Positions 56,862 through 64,000 of a stretch of 64,000 bases of DNA are shown here, one piece after another. This DNA comes from Stenogyne calaminthoides. Its lineage: Eukaryota > Streptophyta > Magnoliopsida > Lamiales > Lamiaceae. The stretch is taken from assembly GCA_037126765.1 (NCBI GenBank), contig JBBCBC010000007.1:22081667-22145666 (forward strand), in the 5' to 3' direction. The notes under the pieces are model-generated. The model saw only the letters and a list, made by a program, of their open reading frames with translations. It made no database searches and was not told where the DNA came from. The position numbers and the translations under genes were made by a program. The first letter of the stretch is position 1; every line of letters starts with the position of its first letter.

Positions 56862-58541
56862 GATAACCAGTCATCCAACTGATCTGATAATCGGAGACCC
56901 ATCTGATAAAGTTAAAACTAGACATCAGATTGGTGAAAGTGCCATGTATTGCTGTTATCTGTCTATGAAGGAACCAACAACAATAGAGGAAGCTCTACAT
57001 GACGCAAGCTGGATTCTAGCTATGCAGGAGGAGCTGGAACAGTTCGAGAGAAATCAAGTTTGGGAACTAGTGGACAGACCAAGTCATCAAGACGTTATTG
57101 GCACGAAGTGGGTATTCAAGAACAAGAGAGATGAGAAAAACGTCATCACCAGAAATAAGGCAAGACTTGTTGCTAAGGGGTATTCACAATCAGAAGGAAT
57201 TGATTATGATGATACCTTTTCACCGCCGCTTCGCTTTAGAAGCCATTCGGCTGTTTTTTCGCATATTCTTCCCACGAGAGGGTTCATGTGGTATCGATGG
57301 ACGTAAAGAGTGCTTTCTTAAACGGGTACTAGCAGAGGAAGTTTATGTCGAACAACCTCCGTGCTTTGAAAAGGGCAAACAGTGTGTGCGTCTAAGAAAA
57401 GCTCTCTATGGCTCAAACAGGCTCCTCGAGCTTGGTATGATACACTCTCTCGTTCTTGATCGAAAGTGGGTTCACTAAAGGAACAATGGGACGTAACCTT
57501 ATTCGAATAGAAGATGGAAAAGATATTCGATGGTTGATTTCGTGGGCGACATCATCTTCGGATCTCCCAACAAAAGTCTATGTGAAAGATTCAAAGAACC
57601 GATGCAAGGGAAATTCGAGATGTCCATGATGGGTCGATGAAACTTTACGGGTCTTCAAGTAAAAGCAAAGTACTGAAGGGATATTCATCGCCAAGCAAAG
57701 TACACTAGGAATTTATTGGCTAAGTTTGGAGTTCAAAATTGTAAGGAAGCCAAAATTCCTATGATGATTGGATTCAAGATGGATCCGCAGATGAGGATGG
57801 TCGAAAAACAAATCGGAAGGAATATAGGGCTCTCATTGGATCTCTACTATACCGACCGCCAAAGCAGAACCGAGATATAACCTTCGCGAAGAGGGTGTAT
57901 GTGCGATTTCGTGCAATCCAATGATAAGTCACCTAGAAGCAGCTAAGCGGATTCTTAAGTATCTGAAGGGGACAATAAACCTTGGTTTATTTTACCCATC
58001 AGATGATAATCTAGAGCTTAGTGGGTATTCTGATTCTGATTATGGAGGTTGCAAGATTGACAGAAAATCCACCTCAGGAACTTGTCAGTTCTTAGGAAGT
58101 AAACTGATCTCGTGGTTTTCAAAGAAGCAGACATCAGTTGCAACATCTACTACTGAAGCAGAATATATGGCTGCAGGAAGCTGTTGTTCCCAACTGCTCT
58201 GGCTTAGTCAGCAGCTGAGGGATTATAACATTGAAGCTAAGAATGTACCTATTTTCTGTGACAGTAATAGTGTTATTGCAATCACTCAAAATCCTGTTCT
58301 ACATACAAGATGCAAGCATGTGGATGTCAGGCACCATTTTATAAGAGATCATGTTGAAAAGAAGAATATCAGAATGGAAAAGATTCATACTGATATACAG
58401 AAAGCTGATATTCTAACTAAGCCACTAGTTGAGATCAAATTCAGAGAATTATGCAATGAGCTAGGGCTTCTGGATCTTGGAGAAAATGCACCTAAAATGT
58501 TTGACGGAATGATCTCCAGAACCAGCTGGTTAAGAAACTAA
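56862..58541 (+). pseudogene. E5 pol: RT and RNase H
   Basis: RT starts ASWILAMQEELEQF and GTKWVFKNKRDEKN (clean to about 57210). It is then broken, with FVGD in place of YVDD near 57539-57550. From 57921 a single intact frame of 206 codons covers the end of RT and RNase H: YLKGTINLGLFYPSDDN, GYSDSDYGGC, TSGTCQFLGSK, TTEAEYMAAGS, IFCDSNSVIA, KADILTKPL, ending SRTSWLRN. Confidence 0.9.
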
Positions 58542-58740
58542 TCAGTTCAAGTGAAATCAGTTGAATTTGGTATCTCAACTGATCAGAAGATCAGTCAAGG
58601 AACTGATATGAGAAGGTACTGATCAGATTTAAAGTTTATCAGATTAAATGAACTGATCGTTTAAAAGATTATCTGATTAAATCTGTTCAGTTATACTTTG
58701 TAAGTCGATTAAGCTGAAATTTAACAAGATTCACAAGTGG
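58542..58740 (+). other. E5 post-pol region, single copy
   Basis: Equivalent to 47246-47640 but without the duplication. No gene. Confidence 0.5.
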
Positions 58741-59522
58741 TATTCACAAGATTAAAGCTTAAAATCGCATAAGGATACAGGAATTTTACACAACAATGAA
58801 ATAACATAAATTTTCATTAATAAAGACCCGAAGGTCAGGTTACATTACAAGATACAAGTACAAGAGGACCCGGAGGTCAGTACATAAACCCTAAACCCTA
58901 GACCTTAACACTAAACCCTCATCCTAACCCTTGAAGAAGTGGAGAGAGAGAGATTTTAAATCTGATGCTCTCATTTTCCCCCACTTAACAAGGGTGAGAG
59001 AGGCTTTAAAGAAATCCTAAAGCCGTTAGCTGAAGCTAAAACCAATTGGAGCGGCAATGCCTTGATAGGATTTTTAAGCCAGAGCCCTAAGAAAGAGTCG
59101 ATTGGGCTCTCCAAACATTAAATGGTGAGTTGATATACGGGCATCAGCTGTTATCTGATGCAGACCGTACATCAAACTCATGTTCATTTTCAGACTGAGT
59201 CTGTTGATGCGGGTTACGTCATCTCGATAGACACACAAGGTGCATACGGTTAGGAGAAGTGTCTTCTTAGTTGCGATAGCAGAACCGCCGCCTCGGTGGT
59301 AGAGAAGCTTGGCAACGATTGTATGTGAAATCCTTGATGACGACGAAGACAGTGATAAGGGACACACAAGGATGATTTGAGAAGCTGAAATCATTGAAAA
59401 AGGGGTAAAGGTATTTGCCGGAAGTCTCACCGGAAATAAGGGTTCACCAGAATGCATGATTTTACAAAGAAGATAAGTATGGTGAATGGGTTATGTTGTG
59501 TAAAACATTGGTCCAATTTATA
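58741..59522 (-). CDS. E5 antisense gene (aORF), 127 codons
   Basis: The minus-strand ATG at 59457 and stop at 59074 give 127 residues beginning MHSGEPLFPVRLPANTFTPF. The TATA box at 59516-59522 is 60 bp upstream, as in E4. The two proteins align without gaps. Differences concentrate in the last third, and the core HTIVAKLLYH.GGGSA.AT is conserved. The 3' part carries CCCTAAA-like repeats at 58885-58930. The frame is intact while neighbouring RT and ORF3 sequences are broken. Function unknown. Confidence 0.55.
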
Positions 59523-60206
59523 GAGACCAAGCAAGGGTGCAAATGCAAATTCGAAGTTCTCAAAACCTTTAGAGAAATCGCACTAAAAAGGACATGATGT
59601 AGAAATCACGCGACTGATAATTTGAGAAATCTACGGCGGATTGACATATCGAGAGATTCAAACAATAATTACGCATGTCAAATCGCGCCAACTTAGGGAA
59701 TAGAAGCTACTACTCTAGACTAAGTTTTGGCGGTAACACTTATCCCAAGAATTGGCTTGATCTGAGAAGAATCAGATTAGGTCAACTAAAATCTGATTAC
59801 ATACTGGTCGATCGGATGAGGAAGATCACCGAGCTTGAAACTCCAACAAATCGATACATCGGCCTATGGGAAAACAGTAAATATCGGTTGAAGGAACTTC
59901 AACCGATCAAGGAGGATCGAAGGAAATCGACGATTCAAGGAAGATCGGTTGAGCTTGAAACTTCAACAAATCGATGCAAGTGAAGAAGATCAGTTAAAAG
60001 GATCAGTTGGGAAATTTTAAGGCTTAGGCAGAATACTAAGATCAACAAGTGAAATCAACATGGACAAGTGGTATTGACTGATTACAATATCAGTCAACCA
60101 GATACGCCTTTCTTTTCTCTTGTTCCTTTGCTTATTTATCGGATCTTATCGATATTATTCATTTTCTTGTACCCATTATCCTTGTGACGTATTCCCTGCA
60201 AATCAT
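59523..60206. other. E5 spacer between divergent promoters
   Basis: No gene. It contains the shortened palindrome at 59885-59905. Confidence 0.5.
59885..59905. other. Palindrome, E5 version
   Basis: CGGTTGAAG and CTTCAACCG arms with a shortened core. CAG/CTG of E3 and E4 appear as CGG/CCG, still symmetrical. Confidence 0.6.
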
Positions 60207-60386
60207 TTAATGCGGACGTGGGGAACATGTATTAACTGCTACTAAATGTGCTTTTAAATCCAAAAGGTTTTCGTACGTGCTTTTCCTGACCCTACGATCA
60301 AAACCGCTTAATCTGGAGCGTTTAATCTTTTCAAACGGTTGATCTTCCAAATCGTGTCTTCTTTTTCCCTCCTCATCTTTATAAAG
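60207..60386 (+). promoter_or_regulatory. E5 ORF3 promoter: GACGTGG block and TATA box
   Basis: TTAATGCGGACGTGGGGA at 60207-60224 and TATAAAG at 60380-60386, spaced as in E4. Confidence 0.55.
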
Positions 60387-60520
60387 ATCATCAAAAACCA
60401 TACCAGAGTTTTCCATTTCACAAAGTTGCGATTTATTCTCTGAAAACTCCAGATTACTTCTCTCTGATTCAAAGTGTTTCTCCTAAGTTTCAAAATCATC
60501 TTTCCGAAAAACAGAATCTG

Positions 60521-60670
60521 GTAATTTATGTTTATTTGATGTATTTATTTTTAAATCAATTGATCTTAAATGTTTTTATCCTGTGTTATGCTTTATTGTT
60601 TCTTGGTTTCCGCATATGTGATGTTCTTATATATATATGCACAATTTTAATCGGGTCCATCCCTTTGTAG
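60521..60670 (+). other. Putative 5' UTR intron of E5 ORF3
   Basis: Donor ACAGAATCTG|GTAATT and acceptor CCCTTTGTAG| directly before ATG 60671. Length 150 bp against 82 bp in E4. The length change is confined to the interior. Confidence 0.65.
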
Positions 60671-63603
60671 ATGGCCACCCACGGAATGGGAAAGATAATG
60701 TGCAATTATGCGGGCGGCAACAAAGATTGTGGATGATAAGTTCGACAGTTCAATATCACTCAGATCCGGAATCCATGGAGGTCGAGCAAATTTCGTGAAA
60801 AAAAGCCTTGAGATTTTTTTTATACGCTCACCGCAATCCAAAGAATGCAAAGATGAAGCACTAGAATTCCTAAGGAATTTAAGAGTGGATCTGGACGTTC
60901 GGGAAATGAAACCGCTCTCGGCAATCCATCGGAGAAGAAATCGACCGACGAATGATGATATAACCCGTCTGCTCAAATTTCTACCAAAAGGACGGATCTA
61001 CCGCTTCATTACGAGGGAGAACGAAGATGATTTGATCGAAAGAGCTTTTGAGAGAGGCCGACAAACATCATACGTCGAGGTTTTGTCGTGCCAATGCTTA
61101 AGAGGAAATACCGATTGTTGTTTGACATATTGTCAAAAAAAATTATGGGGATTGCATTCAGCCCAGATGCTCTTACATCCGTCAAAATGTACAAAGATGA
61201 TTTGAAATAATTGATGAAGACAAAAACATCAATTCGCACGGGTTCTCGAAGGCCATTCTCGCTTCCAAGAACATGAGAAATTTGGAGTCAATGAACCGAG
61301 GCGGTATATTCGAAGAGAAAGATCAGCAATCTCAACAAGGTTGCGCTTATTTCGAAAAGATAAACCGCCTAATGCCGAATGGGGAACAGATTGGATGAAG
61401 TCCTATAAGGCCTTTCTCACACCACTTGGTCATCTTTGGGCCACCAGACGATGATATGCGCCAACCCCCCAAAGTCAAAGAAAGGAAAAAGCAAGGAAGC
61501 AACCGTCAACACCGGATGCCCCCCGGAAGAAAAAAAAAAACTGGTGAAGGCCTGGGAGAAGAGGTCAAGAAGGCGGCAAGCCTCCATGACTCGATGCTTG
61601 AAGATGAGTCGATGAAGAAAGAGCGCCAGATCGGTCTGTTATAACACAAAAATCGTGAAAAATCGACGGGCAAAGCTTCTCCAAGCCGAGAGCTCGCCAG
61701 ATCATTCTCGAGGAAGAAGCACAAGAGACGATCTCCTTCTTCTCAAGCTCGAAAGCCGATTCACCACTCAGACTAATGGGCCGAAAGCATGTCTCTCCTA
61801 TTCTTCCACCCGAACCGAAAACTACATCAGTTCGCGAACCGTAAAGCTTACCCGATGTGGAACCGTAGCACTGCGATCCACAAAGCAGTAACCTCTCGCA
61901 AGTCGAACCGATCGCCCAACTTCCGCTTACTCAAGCACAACCAGAACCTTCCACATCTCATCAAGTTCAATCTAGATGATAATTCTCGAGACCAGATCGA
62001 CAAAGATCATAACCGGGAAATTGATCGTAATGCTAATCGAAAAGAGAAATTGATGAGTTATATCCGTAATCGGGTCGCCCATCCTGCCATAAGAGAGGAA
62101 GTTATGGAGATCCTCACCTGGAGAGATCTTCGCTTAAAAAGCTTCTCAGACTTTATAATAATTATTGAACAGATGGGCGGTGCGGATGAGTTTGCAGACT
62201 TCGATTTCGACATGAGGAAAATGCTAAAGTGGGATCACCAAATTGAGCCGATAATCGCTAAATCCGTCAAAGCTCGATCCATAGGAAGCTAGGGTTGCTT
62301 TAACAGATTTAATCGAGATCTGCCGACAAAGCTCTCAAACAGATGCCATCATGAAGGATGCAGGAACTACCGATGATAGTGGAGCTGGTGCTGTAGTTCA
62401 TGACCAACCACTTGAGGCACAAACAACTGAATCATATCAAGTGACACCCAACATTCCAACATCAAACGTCACTACTGATCAACTTCAGGAGATCAAATCT
62501 TGTCTCAAAGATCTCCTGAAAGAAGAAGTTGAGGGACTGATAGCTGATCAAAGGCAGATTGCCATCAAAGAAATAACTGATCAAAGGGAATTGGCTATTT
62601 CCCAGATTGGGGCAATCAAAGATCAGTTTTCCCAAACAGTATCCACTGCGTCAGCTGAACTAATAAAGACCGTTGATGCCAAACTGACTCAGGTGGATAA
62701 ACAACAAGTTTTTTTTTCGATGCTCATCGACAAGCTAGAATTGATGTAAGAGAAACTTGACAAACCGATAAAAACACTCTCTCTCGCCATGGAATCTGCC
62801 AAGATCGAAGCCGATATCGAAGATTCCAAATCTAATGCTCAAACTCAAGGCATATCATTGCAGATCTCAACAGGCGATCTTGATCAACTTTGGTTCCCTC
62901 GACCTCCCACCTCACTACTTTTTTGATCAAACCAAAAAGGGGAAGGATGAATGAGAAACCAATCGACATAACAGTCTTGAGGGACATCACAAATTCGGAT
63001 TCTTTGAAAAAAAGATGTCCAAAGAGCAGAGAAATCAAGAAGCCCGAAAAAAGTCAAGAAGAAAGAAGGGCAGAAAAAATGGCAGAGGCAGAAAATCTGA
63101 AGAAGAAGTTTCGACGAGAGTGAAGAAAGGAAAATTTGGAAAATCCGTGCGTAACCTAAGCCGCCAAAAAGAGTTGATGAGATCATCCAAAAAACTGCCA
63201 GCAAGATGCTAAGAAATTTGAGGAATGGAATAAGATCAGGAGTGAATGGCTTCTGGATGCCTTTGTTCTTAATCTTGTTCCACAAGAAGAATCTCCTGAT
63301 GAAGAATTCCTCAACTGGTTAGAAAATAAATACCCAGATTTTATAAAGTATCTAGAAAATGAGGCCAAGCTTATCAATGTAAAAATAACTCGCCAAGAGT
63401 ATGATCTGTTGGAATACTCGAAGAAGGCAGATGGCTAATTTGACAGACTGGCATTTCAAAGATTCTATTTTGACATCCCGCATGTAACGCAGACATAATC
63501 GATCCTCAGCCAGATCGATGATGTCAAATGGAAACTTTATCAGATTTTCAACATACCTCAAGATCAAAGAGAGATGCCAGAAGGATACAAGCCTAAAGGG
63601 TGA
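60671..63603 (+). pseudogene. E5 ORF3
   Basis: The ATG at 60671 opens MATHGMGKIMCNYA, then the frame breaks repeatedly to about 62340. A clean stretch (62351-62749) carries the coiled-coil region with DQRQIAIKEITDQRELAIS. The purine tract near 62929 is retained. The C-terminal block EEWNKIRSEWLLDAFVLNLV is near 63220-63280, and the stop is at 63601-63603. Damage follows lost CAG/CTG sites. Confidence 0.78.
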
Positions 63604-63802
63604 AGAATCAGAAGACTACTCAGGATCAACTATTCTTATTTTCAAACTTTTCTGATGTAACATGTAATCAACTTTTATTAATGAGAAAAGTTTATTTTCT
63701 AATCCTAAGACAAAGTCTCATTGTCTTCTGATTATATGCTCTTAACTGTTCTATTTTTTTTATCAATCAGTATTTGGTTTCTCAAAGTGTTTTGGTTTCA
63801 TC

Positions 63803-63814
63803 AAAAGGGGAAAT
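63803..63814 (+). other. E5 polypurine tract
   Basis: AAAAGGGGAAAT before the 3' LTR start, one A and one G shorter than in E3. Confidence 0.9.
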
Positions 63815-64000
63815 TGTTGGGAAATTTATAGTTTTGATGAAAGTTCCAAAAACACATGTAATAGGACGATCGGACTGTCGATCGATCGATGTTTATATTA
63901 CTCGCTATAGGAGACCAGTTGATAATGATTGTATAGAACAACTGATGAAATAGATAGGTCACATATTGAGGGGGAAACTCAATATGTATAGGTCAGATCT
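63815..64000 (+). repeat. E5 3' LTR, cut by window end
   Basis: Matches the first 186 bp of the E4 LTR, with a patch near 63868-63905 where CAG/CTG sites are altered. Confidence 0.93.

Larger units (their letters stand above)
56857..64000 (+). mobile_element. Copia element E5 (E4 family), 5'-truncated, cut by window end
   Basis: Begins in mid-pol at ACCTGGATAACCAGTC (E4 position 45568) and continues through RT, RNase H, aORF, ORF3, PPT and the first 186 bp of the 3' LTR. Everything upstream of the RT start is replaced by element A. Clean stretches (57921-59460, 62340-62700) alternate with frameshift-rich stretches (57220-57900, 60700-62340, 62700-63200). Confidence 0.9.

Overview
The window is plant nuclear DNA (angiosperm, most likely a eudicot) made almost entirely of nested LTR retrotransposons. 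I see no host gene, tRNA or rRNA. The basis is Ty1/copia gag-pol proteins, initiator-Met-tRNA primer binding sites (TGGTATCAGAGC), polypurine tracts next to TGTTGG...CA LTRs, and 5-bp target duplications. No species can be named from this.

Layout. (1) LARD-like element L2 fills bases 1-107 and 14222-19640. It has 448-bp LTRs, no recognisable pol and four families of tandem repeats. (2) Copia element E1 (113-14216, minus strand, TSD ttaac) sits inside the 5' LTR of L2. (3) L2 itself lies in the 3' LTR of a deleted minus-strand copia element X (19641-20122 and 34703-35569), whose PPT and PBS are only about 200 bp apart. (4) Copia element E3 (20123-34697, plus strand, TSD atgtg) lies in the other LTR of X and carries a 569-bp solo LTR (28099-28667). 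(5) A different copia element A (35570-56856) has a solo LTR, B, in its leader (37932-39617 and 54255-54274). LTR B is split by copia element E4 (39618-54249, plus strand, TSD tccgg). (6) Element A breaks off in integrase and is joined at about 56857 to a 5'-truncated copy of the E4 family, E5 (56857-64000, cut by the window end).

E1, E3, E4 and E5 look like the SIRE/Maximus branch of copia: long LTRs, gag-pol in one polyprotein, and an extra large ORF (here ORF3, about 1,000-1,180 codons) between pol and the 3' LTR. ORF3 shows a coiled-coil region but no signal peptide or membrane span. It is preceded by its own plant-type TATA box, and in E3, E4 and E5 by a GT-AG intron ending at, or two bases before, the start codon. 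E4 and E5 also carry a 127-codon ORF on the opposite strand (aORF) with its own TATA box, divergent from ORF3. This two-gene cassette is the best candidate for an undescribed system.

A second strong signal is a patchy, sequence-specific change in which CAG and CTG become CGG, CCG or CG. It affects one LTR of E1 and large parts of E4 and E5, and breaks most of their frames. It looks like a base-calling or polishing artefact on CHG-methylated DNA, so many apparent frameshifts in E4 and E5 may not be real.
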